Below are positions 25,270 to 36,805 of a stretch of DNA of 64,000 bases, one piece after another. Numbering within the stretch: position 1 is the stretch's first letter; each line of letters begins with the position of its first letter. The position numbers were made by a program, and so were the translations under genes. A model generated the notes under the pieces. The model searched no databases and was not told the origin of the DNA. It was given only the letters and a program-made list of their open reading frames with translations. The DNA lies in assembly GCF_033568475.1 (NCBI RefSeq), contig NC_133123.1, positions 136,856,242 to 136,920,241 of the forward strand, given 5' to 3'. This stretch comes from Henckelia pumila (taxonomy: Eukaryota > Streptophyta > Magnoliopsida > Lamiales > Gesneriaceae).

Positions 25270-28200
25270 ACTAAAAGAATTATTCTACAAAATAACATTA
25301 GCTTTGTCTTAATAATTTTATATGTTACATCCAATTACCATCATTCAACAAAAATAAATTAGAATTAACATTTCGTTTATATAATAAATACATAAATAAA
25401 TATATACATATATATAAGTGGGTCCAAAAATTGCCTCCATATTCTCTTTCATTAAGATCGAGTATCAAATTCTTCATCGAATTCGGAAGAAATTAACATC
25501 TCTAATCTCACTGCCCGAAAACCACTCATCATTGATGTTTTGGGCGGGACGATAATTTCGTGGTTATGTTTGTATCTAATGATTTGAATTCGACGGAATA
25601 TTCTAACAAAGAATTTGAAATTATTGAATATCGAGAATGTTTGAAATCCATTACAATTGCTCGAAAAAAAATGGTTGATAATTTTGAAATTTATTGTCAA
25701 GTGAATTAACTCAAACAAATCAATAGATTTTGTTGTTATGGATTCAAAATTCCTTAACTTCAAACTCATCGATCCAAATTTAACGAATATCAACATGCCA
25801 ATTTACCAAAATATATTCGATAGCAAAATTATAATTTAACTTTAAATAAACAAAATTATATCAATCGATGTATTATATTGTTATATAGGTGATGCGTGAT
25901 TGTGAACATTGAATCATCAAACAAAATCAGGGGACAATGCAGGTGGCAGAATTTGCGGCATAAAAGCAACTGCGCCTGCCCAATTGTCCCAACAAATATT
26001 TAAAAATTCAAATAGAAATAATATTGCATATTATTTTATTTATTTATTTATTAGTTTTTTTTTTAAAAAAATACGACATCAATTTATGAAATCCACGTTA
26101 TATCTATCTATCTATCTATCCACACTTCATTTCGTGAATTGATAGCTGATGGGGACGAGGAACTGAATCAAGAGAAATTATCATAAATCATAATGAATAT
26201 GAGTGTGACACAAATATTTTATTTGTGTATTTTAGAAGATTATTTATATGGAGCATCTATCCATTAGATTAGATTAGATTAGGTAAGGCTTCAATTGGAC
26301 TTTGGGGGAAAAAGGTATTTGATTGACATTTAGGCTTATTAAGAACTTTATAGAATGTGTGACTTATTTTTTATTATTCACATCAATCACATCCATGGAA
26401 AAAAAGAGATCTTAGGTGTCTTAAAAATAAAGTTATATTTTTTCGATCGGTTATGGCTCATCTAAAAAAATCTCAAGTATCAAATAAGGTTATTAGTTCG
26501 AAAATTAAAAATGACAATTTTCTTACACGACTAAAAAAAGAAACAGACATGTAATTGTAAATAAACAATCAACACCAAATTTATGAAGCCCGACGACGAT
26601 AGATTTTTATGTAAGAGCTAAAATATAAAATTTATTTTAAAAAAATAATTATCTTCATTAAAAAAAAAGCACACACCCCCCAATTTTCATGAAATGTATG
26701 TGTTGAAACTTGAAAGGGACCAAAGTCTTTTTTTTTTTTGAAACAAAAGAGACCAAAGTCATAAAATCTGGACTTACTAAAATACAAATCAATCCAAAAC
26801 AATAAAATTAGTCGCAATTCTCAAGCATAAATCACAAAAAGCTATCATTTCACATATCAATTTTGAGACGAAACTTTAACTCGACTGACTCAAAAAAAAT
26901 ATTATTATTTTTATTTTAAATATAAATTAAATTGATTCTATTTACAAATGTAAATTCATAATATCATTTCATAAAAAAACTACTCAACATGAATGTTTTG
27001 TAGGGTATGTACATGTATCACAACGACCTTACAAGTGTTACTCTTGAAAACAACGTAGGCACACTTATCCAATCACACCCGACAAATGTAAGCCCAACAA
27101 GACGTTTGGTGAGATGACGGGATTTGAAGCTAAAAATTTTATAATTCCAATCAATTGTGAATAAATAATGGAATCTATAGTCGTTATAAATATGTGCCCG
27201 ATATTTGTTCCAATTAGATAAGGATGACCAAACCTCGATCTAGTGATCCATTTGTTCAAATGGGCCTCCATGTTCCCCGGTTAAGGCATGGGGAAAACCT
27301 AGCAAAACCCACTTCTATAATAATAATAAAAATAATAATGTATATTTTTGTCAAAGGAGAGAAAAATAGGTGTCACGCCCCCACCTAATTACTAACACTT
27401 AACTTTCTTTATTTGGCAAAACAACGGACCACAAAAAAATTATCACCAACTATAGTATACTAGTATTTATTTAATAAACTTGCCAGCGGCAAATGCGTAC
27501 TCATGGTATGTTTGTTCTTGGAGACAAACTTAGTTTAAGAACAAGTTGAAAATATGTATTCTTGATTCTCTCCATCAATCTTTGTTTTATATAATGGAAT
27601 TTTTGGTGTAACACTCCTTCCACCTCGGCCAACCACCGGAGGAAGCTAAACAAAAAATGGAAGCTAGGAAAGTGGAACAAGAAATATATAAAAAAACAAT
27701 TTCACGAGTCAATTATATGAGATAAATCTCTTATTTGACGAACTCATACAAAAATATTATTTTTCATTAAAAATATGAATCTTATAGGTTCGTATCACAA
27801 ATAAACGTGTTCCAAGAAATATTGTCCCCATTCCTCTTCGCTTTGATCTCACAATAATTCGATTTACCATGAGATCGTCCTAAAACTTGGAGAATCAGTT
27901 CATCAGATGGGATCGTTTTTTTCAATTTACTCGCACACAATTACAAATGTAATTCTTAACAATGACATTATGCCAAAAAGTCGACCTTCGGAGACAAACT
28001 CGGACCAAGGAACAAATCAAGACGTCAAATAACTTCATCGAGTTATCATTTGCTCAGTCATCGCCCTCGTGGTTGGAGTAGCACAATCTTCTTTCGAAAA
28101 TATAGTATTCAAACCTTGATAAGAACATAAAACCAATAGATAAAAGAAACATCATTTGTTCACTTGGGTTTGCATCCAAGAAAAAAGTAGATGGCAAAAC

Positions 28201-28273
28201 ATCATATATAGTAATATTCACGTCACTAAATGAAATTAATAAGCTAAGTACTTAATTACTGCCACCAGGCTTC

Positions 28274-30907
28274 CTAAACGAGAATATTTCCACGATGATT
28301 GGTACAATTATAAGACTTGGCGAACAGAAAGAAGCCTATGAAACCTAGTACATTAAGTCCAGCAAGTAACCAATAAAAGTAATCTAAATGTGCTCTGTTT
28401 GTGTTGTCCGAAAACCAACCTCCACCACCACCAGATTCACAAGTAATTCTCTCAATGACGCATATAAGGAAACTACTTATAAAGTTTCCCATTCCACAAA
28501 TACTTAGATATAAAGAGAGGCCTACACTCTTCAAACCGCCAGGCATCCGATCGTAGTAGAGCTCTTGCAATCCAATCAATGTGAATATTTCCGAGATCGC
28601 GAATAAAATATACTGCGGGATTAGCCACAAGAAACTCATGGGAACCTTAGATTTTGTTAAATCCGCTAGTCCTTGTTCTGATACAACATCAAGTCTCTTT
28701 CTCTCCACGAGTGCTGCCGTTATCATACAGATGGTGCATAAGAACATCCCTGTTCCTATCCTTTGAAGCTTTGTTATCCCGGAGGGAATACCGGTTATTG
28801 TTCTGGATATGGGAACAAAGATACGATCGTACATTGGGATTAAGAGGATGATTGAAAGACCGATTACATACTGAAGTGAAGCAGCAGGTATGTCGAATTT
28901 TGAACCGATGGATCTGTCCATCGTAATGCCTTGTTTGGTGAAAAGTGTGGAGGGTTGAGCTAGGACTGTGGCTAATGGCAAAGATGTTACCCATAATGGG
29001 ATTAAGTTCGCAAAGGATTTCACCTCTTCAACTTCTTTGATGCCGCCCATATCCTTGTATTCCAGAGAGTCACCGGGGGCAAGCAAAGCTTCATCAAGAG
29101 ATCTGTTTTGCCTGAAAAAATTCTTACAAAACTTGAATTTGTACCATGAAGTGTTAAGTCTAGAAATCATGCAGAACAGTACAAGCAAAACTAAAAAATA
29201 GGTGTCTCACTGGCCAGTGGTGTAATGTGCACACCTGAATTGCTGAGAACCTAGCAGAGGCACCGTGTTTTGCTCTTCTTCATTGAAACCACTAGTGAAA
29301 TGTGAAACACTTCCATTCATTGTTGATTTATCGAAGACTTGAGTAACCCTCAAAAGGGAGCATTTCTCCTTAATTTTGATGTTATACCGGTAAGACTTCG
29401 TACCAGACACAAATATTATCAGAGAAATTGCCATAGAAATGCAAGGGATCCCAAATCCAAGACCCCAACTCACGTTATCTTGTATGTAATTCAATACTAC
29501 CAAGGCGATTAAAGGCCCTGCACATGCACCGAAATACAACCAATTGAAAAACGAGCCCCTCTCTTTTAACTCTGTGGGATCTTGCTCATCAAACTGATCT
29601 GCTCCAAATGCAAGAATGCATGGTTTGTGGGCCGCTTGTCCAAGGGCCATTAAATAAAGGGATACGAAGAAGAACAAAACTTGAAGCTGGTCTGGGGACT
29701 GTGACTTATCCATGGAAACGCCTTGCCAATCAAGCAAAGCCGAGACAGTCAACATTCCAAGTGCCTAAATAAGATGCCATCAGTAGAAACTAACAAGTGT
29801 TTTATCCTGAGATCCAAAGGCTTAGCAAATGTATAATTTGCATGAGATATATTACTGCTGCATCTCCTACATCTAGTGCTGAAGTAGATTATGAAGAAAG
29901 TGGAATCTGTAGTTCAGTTTCATTGATCAACAAGTCTATGTAAAAACCCACGAACACCTCAAACTATGGTTGCTCAATAATAATTTTATTACTTTAACCT
30001 CTCCAAGAGGTATGAGAAAAATGCAGCGGATAGCCAAAAACCGAATTTAGTATCAAATCCAATATGCAAACATGGTCAGATAATTTTTAGGAATCAAACA
30101 CCCGATCCAGTTTAGTAAATATAAGGGGCATTGAGTTCTTGTTACTCACCTTGTTTAACATGACAATTGACATGAACACTACATAATTTCACTCCTAGCA
30201 TTTCCGCCAAACATATTCAAGCTCTTATTATACTTGATAGATTACGCTTGTCTCACATTCTTTCCCATGCTTTATGATGTAATCTTATGATTTCTGCCGA
30301 ACATATCCATGCTTTTATTAAACTTGATAGATTAAGCTTGCCTTACATTCATTCCAGTGTTTTATGATGTAACTTTATAGACTACCTATGCCTCATACTA
30401 TCATATGATCAGTTGCATGCATGTCCCTTCTATCCCGGAGGTGTCATGTGAAACAAACAAACAAACAAACTGACCAAGATATAAAGCAGAGAGGACAGCA
30501 CAATGGTCCGGTATCGGCCCAAGAATGAATCGGCCACAAAAGCACCCAAAAGCGGCAGCATCGATCCAGTGCCTGACCATAAATTTACGCTGGCTGCAGC
30601 CGTTGCAGTAGACTGCCCCAGTGGCCCCGTAAGATAGCTGATCAAATTCGTACTCACTCCAAAGTACGCAAACCTCTCTGCCACCGCAACCCCTGCCATT
30701 CAAATTTCTTTTCCACATAAAAATTACAATTCAAACAACTAACGTAAAGATCTAGATTAATTCGGTTTTTGAACCTGTGATGTAACGCGCAGATCGCCAG
30801 TAGCCCGTTTGATATCGTATTGCTGGCTGTCCTTCATGATCCACCATCCCCTCGACACACTCATTTGGGAAACTATTGGAAATGGTATCATTCGAAGAGA
30901 TCGACAT
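28274..30907 (-). CDS. NPF5-like (NRT1/PTR family) transporter, copy A, 4 exons, 572 aa
   Basis: Minus-strand exons 30907-30775, 30692-30475, 29764-29235 and 29111-28274 join in frame. NPF proteins are 12-helix, proton-coupled major facilitator carriers for nitrate, peptides or other small solutes. Subgroup 5 members are often tonoplast proteins. Recognised segments are [74 protein letters not shown] and the C-terminal [20 protein letters not shown]. Intron positions match copy B. The canonical ExxER of helix 1 reads AVAER here (residues 47-51): the first glutamate is alanine (codon GCG). Everything else looks intact. The substrate cannot be told from sequence. Confidence 0.93.
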
Positions 30908-31703
30908 TCTTGGAAGATTAATTCAGTCCAAATTACTGACTGTGAAAGCCCCCTTGCGCCGTGCGGCGGATTATAAACGTGAAACTGACAACGTAGGACT
31001 TGCATTAGAGCATGTGCTTTTTGACTTGTCTTCACGCTTGCATACCACGTGGAGAAAGGTGCATGCATGCAAATCTTTTGGCTAATTGCATCCACCACCC
31101 TTGTGAAAAGTCTAAAAGGCATAAAACCCTAATAGCATGTAAGACCCTATGTTTTAAAAAAATTAGCATAGAAACCCCTGTGAGAGGGTATAAATGTGCC
31201 TAAGTTTGTATAACATAGGGGTGAAATGTGCTACATTTTAAAAAACTGAGGGATGCATTAGCCTATTAATATTTCTTAAGGAGTTTTATGTCTTAGACTT
31301 TTCACAGGGTATGGATGCAATTAGCCCCAAATCTTTTGAATAACACCTGTTCAAATTTATTATAACTCCTGAATATATATTTTTGAGGTGGGCCTGCTTT
31401 AATTTTTGATCTTGAAATGGGCTTTGGAACTGGAAAATGTATTAAATTTTATACTTGTAATTGATCAGGTTTTGTAATCCTCTCTCTCTCTCTCTCTCAA
31501 GCGTTTAATTCGTTAAACTTGAGCACAAAAAATTTGTTGCATGTTTAAGATATTTAGTTTAACCAAACAAACTCATATTATCAGGAGCTGGTCGGAAGGA
31601 GAAAAAACAAGAACTAGAGTTACCACGATATCATGGCATTGCTTTGCACAATGACGTTGAATTAATACATGAACGTGAAGCACTGGCTACATTCTGTGCA
31701 ATC
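30908..31703. other. Intergenic between NPF copies A and B
   Basis: About 800 bp that hold the promoter of copy A, the Mutator-type MITE at 31080-31328, a (CT)n tract at 31481-31499, and the 3' region of copy B. Confidence 0.6.
31080..31328. mobile_element. Mutator-type (MULE) MITE, 249 bp, with 9-bp target duplication
   Basis: The left end GGCTAATTGCATCCA and the right end TGCAATTAGCCCC form long inverted repeats of about 50 bp that continue through 'gtgaaaagtcta' on both sides. The 9-bp duplication AAATCTTTT flanks it (31071-31079 and 31329-31337). A 9-bp duplication with long inverted repeats is typical of Mutator-like elements. It has no coding capacity and lies about 170 bp upstream of the start codon of NPF copy A. 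Confidence 0.88.
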
Positions 31704-33903
31704 TCAGGCAGTGACTCTTCTATGATAAACATAAGACCTGGCGAAGTAAACATATGCAGAAAATGCAAATGCACTGATCCCCGCAAGCACCCAGTAGAAG
31801 TAATCAAGATGAGCTCGATTCAAGTTATCTGAGAACCAACCGTCGTCACCCTGTTTGCTCGTGATCTTCTCAATGGCGGATACGAGAAAACTGCTTAAGA
31901 AATTCCCTATACCAATCAAGCCAAGGCACAGAGCAATACCTACACTTTTCATATAAGTAGAAACCTGATCATAGAAGAATTCTTGAAGGCCAACATAGGT
32001 GAAAGCGTCAGCAATTCCAAAAACCACATATTGAGGAGCCAGCCACCATATACTCATTGGTACTGTCGCCTTTGGCAAGTCAGCAAGCCCATGTTCTATA
32101 GCAGTTGCAAGACGCTTCCTCTCAACAAATGCAGCGATCACAAGGGCAACGAACGATAAGAGTATCCCAATACCAATTCGTTGAAGCGTTGATATACCTG
32201 ATGGCTTCTTGGTTATAGCTCTTGTAATGGGAACCAAAATGAGGTCATAGATTGGAATAAAGGCGAAAATGGAGAAGGCAATGAGACATTGAAGTGAAGC
32301 AGCTGGTATCTGAAAGCTGGAAGTGATGTAACGATCCATTGTGGCACCTTGCTTTGTGAACAGTGTCGAAGGCTGTGTGTATGCTATTGCATATCCCAAA
32401 CAGGAAGACCATAACGGAACAAGCCTGAGAATTGCCTTAGCCTCTTCAATGTCAGCAACGCTACAACCTTTTGTGTTGTTTTTTGAACCCTCGGGTATGA
32501 TTAATGCATTTTCAAGAAGCCTTGCAACCAGAAAGTAATATATTGAACAAAATCATACTCCAGACTAAACACATGAAGCAAGTAACTATAATGTTAGCAG
32601 TTTGTTTTTTCTTTCATATTTTTTTGGTTAGGAAACCAAAGTTTATAACCATAACTTAATGAACTTGCCTGAATTGAGAATCTTCATGATGCAGAATTGG
32701 TCGAGCTTCGCCATCAGTCGACGGGTCCGAAAGGGTGGCTTGCCAATTTATTGCAGTTTTGACAAAGACGCTAGAAATTCTTGCAAATGGGTTACTTTCA
32801 TCACTGCTTATACGGTATCGATAGTTCACAGTCCCAAACAAGAAAACAAATAGTGCGAAACACATGACAATTGATGGAATTCCGAAGCCAAGTTCCCAGC
32901 TCATATTCTCTTGAATGTAGTTCAGAAGCAAGAGAGATGCCAGAACACTTAAACACAATGCGAAATTCCACCAATTGAAGAATGAGGCTTTTGCCTTACT
33001 TTCTTTTTGATGTTCCTCATCAAACTGGTCAGCTCCAAAAGCTTGCAAGCTAGGCTTATGCCCACCTTGCGCTAATGCTACTAAATACAAAGAGAAGAAG
33101 AAAAATATCTGAAGATAGGGTGGCAGAGGAGAATATGCTAGACTATCTACATCGTTCTTGATTTCTGAAGAGTTGACTGAATTAAGTGCAGCTGATAAAC
33201 ACAAGAAGCCAAGTCCCTGAAAGCAAACGCGACCCACGAGCCACTACTTTAAGCTCAGCACAACAAAAATCATTCTTCTCAAATATTTGCTGAGAGATTT
33301 ACTTTTTACGGAATAAGTTCGAAATTAAAGATAATTGTTACTTGTCTATTTCTGAATATCTGAACGATCGAATTTCAAGTTACTCCCAACAATATTGAAA
33401 GGCAAAAATGGAAAAACTTTACTACAATTGGTTTGATTATTCAGACTCACCAAAATGTAGAGCACCGAGGCAATAATGATTGTCCTGTATCGGCCCAAAA
33501 ATGAATCAGCAATGAAAGCACCCACAAGAGGTGAAAGCGCCGCCGTTCCAGACCACGCGTTCACGTTGGCCACTGCCGTTGCAGTGGGTTGTCCGAGGGG
33601 GCCAGTTAAATAGGTCACTAAATTCGAACTTATTCCATAATAAGCAAACCTCTCAGCCATTTCAACCCCTTTAAATAATCAAACAAGAACAGAGTAAATC
33701 TGTGATCCAACAGCAACTTCACAAGCGGAAATTGGCTAAAGATAGTTGAGAACTTGAGATTCAATACCTATGATGAAAGAAGCAGAATTCCAGCAACCGG
33801 ATTTTGACCGGACGGAGGGGCGGCGTTTGAAGTCGACGCAGCCACTTACGACGTCGTTTAACAGTGGAGTTTGGGGACCCGGAATGTCATTCCCGGTGTC
33901 CAT
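31704..33903 (-). CDS. NPF5-like (NRT1/PTR family) transporter, copy B, 4 exons, 572 aa
   Basis: Minus-strand exons 33903-33768, 33668-33451, 33216-32669 and 32520-31704 join in frame and give 572 aa, the same length as copy A. The helix-1 motif is canonical (VEMAERFAYYGISSNLVTYL, ExxER at residues 48-52). [52 protein letters not shown] and [14 protein letters not shown] follow. The third intron starts with GC (AG|GCAAGT), a recognised minor donor class. Only this choice keeps the frame to exon 4, and it falls at the same codon position and phase as in copy A. The product is a proton-coupled carrier with 12 predicted helices. The substrate is unknown. Confidence 0.92.
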
Positions 33904-34196
33904 TTGTCCCTCCGTCGGTACAGCTCTGTGAATGTGTTTTGGAATTATAATCTCACGTGCCTAATCATTGACGGTGATATAAATATGATTCAATCATTGA
34001 ATTTATTAATTAATTTATTTTTGAAGCAAAATTTTTACTATTATATTTTAAATCAGAGTGTATTTTTTTTGGCTACTCTTAAATGGATACACTTCGATTT
34101 TATCTTACAAGCAATCATTGATTAATCTTGCAACCGAAACAGGTTTGAAATGGAGCTTGAGCTTTAGTTTCATTTAATTTGGATCAAAATGACATT
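33904..34196. other. Intergenic upstream of NPF copy B
   Basis: 293 bp that must contain the promoter of copy B and the 3' end of the neighbouring pseudogene. It is AT-rich, with no clear motif. Confidence 0.4.
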
Positions 34197-35704
34197 TCAA
34201 GCAAAGTTTTGCCTGCTGTATACGTATGATTTGGCAAAGTACAGATACACCATAAACGCTGCGACGCTAAGTCCAGCAAGCAGCCAGTAGAAATAGTCGA
34301 GATGAGCCCGATTCAAGTTGTTCGAAAACCAACTGTCTCTGCTTGCTCCCCCGCTAGCTTTCTCAATGATGGACACCATCAAACTACTCAAAAGGTTCCC
34401 GACCCCGAAAATACTGAGGTATAGAGAAAGACCGATGCTTTTTAGTTCGCGAGGCGCTTGATCATAGAAGAACTCTTGCAAACCAACCATGGTAAAAACT
34501 TCAGCAATCCCAAACAACAGATATTGAGGTATCAGCAAGGCTACAGTCGTCGGAACTGTAGCTTCTGGTGTATCGACTAGACCAGATTCTCTAGCAGTTT
34601 CAAGCCGTTTAGCCTCTATTACCGCAGCAACGGACATGCAGATGATAGAACAAAGTATGCCAAATCCAATCCTTTGTAGCATGGTTATACCTGTTGGCTT
34701 CATAGTCACTGTTCTAGCTAGTGGTACCAGAACACGATCGTAGAGTGGGATGAAAATGACGACAGAGAGGCCGATAAAGGATTGAAGAGAGGAAGATGGT
34801 ATCTCAAAACCCAGGGTTGTTGATCTGTCCATGGTTACTCCTTGCTTTGTAAAGAAGGTGAAAGGTTCTGAAAAGACAATGCCGAATACTAAACATGAAG
34901 ACCAAATGGGAATAAGCCTGAGAACCGCCTTCGCGTCTTCCACCTCGTCGATGCTACAAACCTTTTCACCTTGCTTCTGATCGTCAAGGGAAAGTAAGGC
35001 TTTATTTAAAAACCTGAAGAATAAAAATGCTAAATTAAATTAGTGTCAACAAAATGTTATTTTTATTACATGTTGTGAAGCTATGGTGGATATGATGGAT
35101 GAGTAAACAAAATGCTATTTTTATTACATGTTGTGAAGCATGAATCTTGTTCCCTTACTTGAATTGCTGAGAACATGGGTGAGGAAGAATCCCCGAAGGT
35201 TGTTCTTGCATTGAAACAGCTGGAACGTTCATTTTTCGATTCTTAAGTGCATTGAAAAATACCCTACCGATTCTGAGAAACGGGTTTCCTTCGTTAGTTC
35301 TGCTGCTGAATCGATAATTCATGGTGCCAAACAAGAAAATTATAAGAGAAAGGCTCATGGCAATGCAAGGTATGCCAAATCCGAGACCCCAACCAAGGTT
35401 ATCTTGGATATAGTTCAAGGCTAACAAAGTCACCAAATTACCCCCATATACCGAAATACCACCAATTGAAGAATTAGGAGCTTCTCTCCTTATGTTCCTT
35501 GGGGTTGCGCACATCGAACTGATCGGCTCCAAATGCCTGAACACAAGGCTTGTGGCCCCCCTGTGCTGCCGCCACAATATACAAAGCAGAAAAAAAGACA
35601 ATGACTTGCAGGCGTGGAGTACATGCTCCATTATTCGGATCGATGTGGCATTCAACTGAGTTTGAAAATGGCCACACAGCAACTAAGGTAAGGATGCCAA
35701 GTCC
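34197..35704 (-). pseudogene. NPF5-like transporter, copy C, broken: exons 3 and 4 only
   Basis: Exon 4 (35013-34197, 817 nt) is fully open and equal in length to that of copy B. It contains TFFTKQGVTMDR, GLQEFFYDQ and [14 protein letters not shown]. Exon 3 (35704-35159) is damaged. An in-frame TAA lies at 35476-35474, just before the FFNWWYFG segment, and a frame change follows a few codons later. Its length (546 nt) no longer fits the phase of copies A and B. Exons 1 and 2, with the start codon and helix 1, are not in the 259 bp that precede the copia LTR. They are either deleted or separated by the transposon block that starts at 35964. This is the third member of the tandem array and is almost certainly non-functional. 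Confidence 0.88.
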
Positions 35705-35963
35705 CTAATCACCAGATGTAAAAGAAATAACATACAAATATATAACCACATATGACATGAAGTAAGCTGAGAGGTTCTCAAAGAATTTTATCTTTTATCT
35801 CCAAAATATTGATGAAAGACAACCAAAGTTATTAATCACATGTGTTTGCAGACAAAAACCTTACCCAGAGCTACGAACAAAACAGAGGAGCCCATTTACT
35901 AGGTCCAAAATCCTAACACTGTCTGTCGGTCGGAAGGAGGCAAGAGGAAAAGGTTAATAAGAG
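35705..35963. other. Remnant of copy C intron 2
   Basis: 259 bp between the last recognisable exon of the NPF pseudogene and the copia LTR. No exon-2 sequence is present. Confidence 0.5.
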
Positions 35964-36775
35964 TGTTGAAGTATGCTTCTATCAGATTGAATGGGTATAG
36001 AGAAGAGATCGGATCGAATAGTACAGATCAGATGAGCTCGGTGATCAGATGAGTTCATGGCCAGATCAAATACTGAGATCAGATCGAAGTGATGGTCAGA
36101 TGAGTCTTCGGATGAGTTCATGCACATAGATTGCTCGAGTATTGTGACTTGGTTAAGAAGTCAGATGAAGTGTCCGAGAAAGCTATACGCTTGCAGGCAG
36201 ATCGATGCAGATCGAAATACGAGGGCATATCAGACTGATGAATGAAAGCTTATCGGGCTGGACCATGTTGACTTTATAATTGGGTCGTAAGTTACTGTTG
36301 ACCTAAAGCCCAAGATGAAAGTCGGTGTAATTCTCTATATAAGCAGATGGAAGATGGCCGCAACGAGAATAACAGAAAATCAAAATTCTTCAGAATATAT
36401 TGTGAGAGAAGAAGGAGAGATTTCGGAGCAGAAAACTAAGCGTAGATTGTGACGGGTAGATTCAAGGCTTTAAGCTTGAATTGTGTCTGTATCTAGCTTG
36501 ATAGTTTGTCTGAGTCCATCTCTGTAATAAGCTCTGTTCTTGAGGTTGGTTGTTTCTGTTGGTGATTAATAAAAGTGTGTGTGTTGCTCTCCCGTGGACG
36601 TAGGCAAATCTTTGCCGAACCACGTAAATACTTGCGTTGTTTATTGCTTTCGCGTGAGTGTGTGAGTTTGATCTATGTGCGTTGGTTTTATCTATTCTGG
36701 GATTGTGTTGTTGTTCTTGTGTGTTCGTTTGCTTGGTGAATTCTTGAATACCAAATTGCTGATTGATTCCCAACA
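35964..36775 (+). repeat. Copia 5' LTR, 812 bp
   Basis: The LTR runs from TGTTGAAGTATGC to ATTCCCAACA (TG...CA). Near 36336 is TATATAA, a likely promoter TATA box. The U3 part (about 35990-36140) has many irregular 'gatcagatgag' repeats. The start is inferred from the TG and the missing 3' LTR, so it is less sure than the end. Confidence 0.7.
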
Positions 36776-36777
36776 AG

Positions 36778-36796
36778 TGGCGCCGTCTGTGGGAAC
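36778..36796 (+). other. Primer binding site-like sequence of the copia element
   Basis: The sequence tggcgccgtctgtgggaac starts two bases after the LTR. It has the form of a tRNA 3'-end complement found at this position in many plant retroelements. Which tRNA it fits I cannot say. Confidence 0.6.
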
Positions 36797-36805
36797 TAAG
36801 CAAAG

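Larger units (their letters stand above)
21098..28273. other. AT-rich intergenic region
   Basis: About 7.2 kb with no recognisable gene. It includes the patellin B promoter side at the left, the hAT-type MITE at 24659-24956, microsatellites ((AT)n at 25237-25263, TCTA repeats at 26101-26120, GATTA repeats near 26268), and long A/T runs. A short minus-strand frame at 27065-27271 is open but matches no family I know. Confidence 0.55.

Noticed and set aside
27065-27271. Minus-strand 68-residue frame
   Set aside because: No motif, start context or neighbour supports a gene. The length is expected by chance in a region this long.
27690-27900. Sequence reminiscent of a degenerate small repeat ('gagataaatctcttatttg', 'accatgagatcgtcc')
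   Set aside because: No bounded ends or target duplication could be found, so it is not called as an element.
32659-32669. GT donor at CAA|GTTCAT for NPF copy B intron 3
   Set aside because: It breaks the frame into exon 4 at once, whereas the GC donor four bases upstream keeps it and matches copy A.
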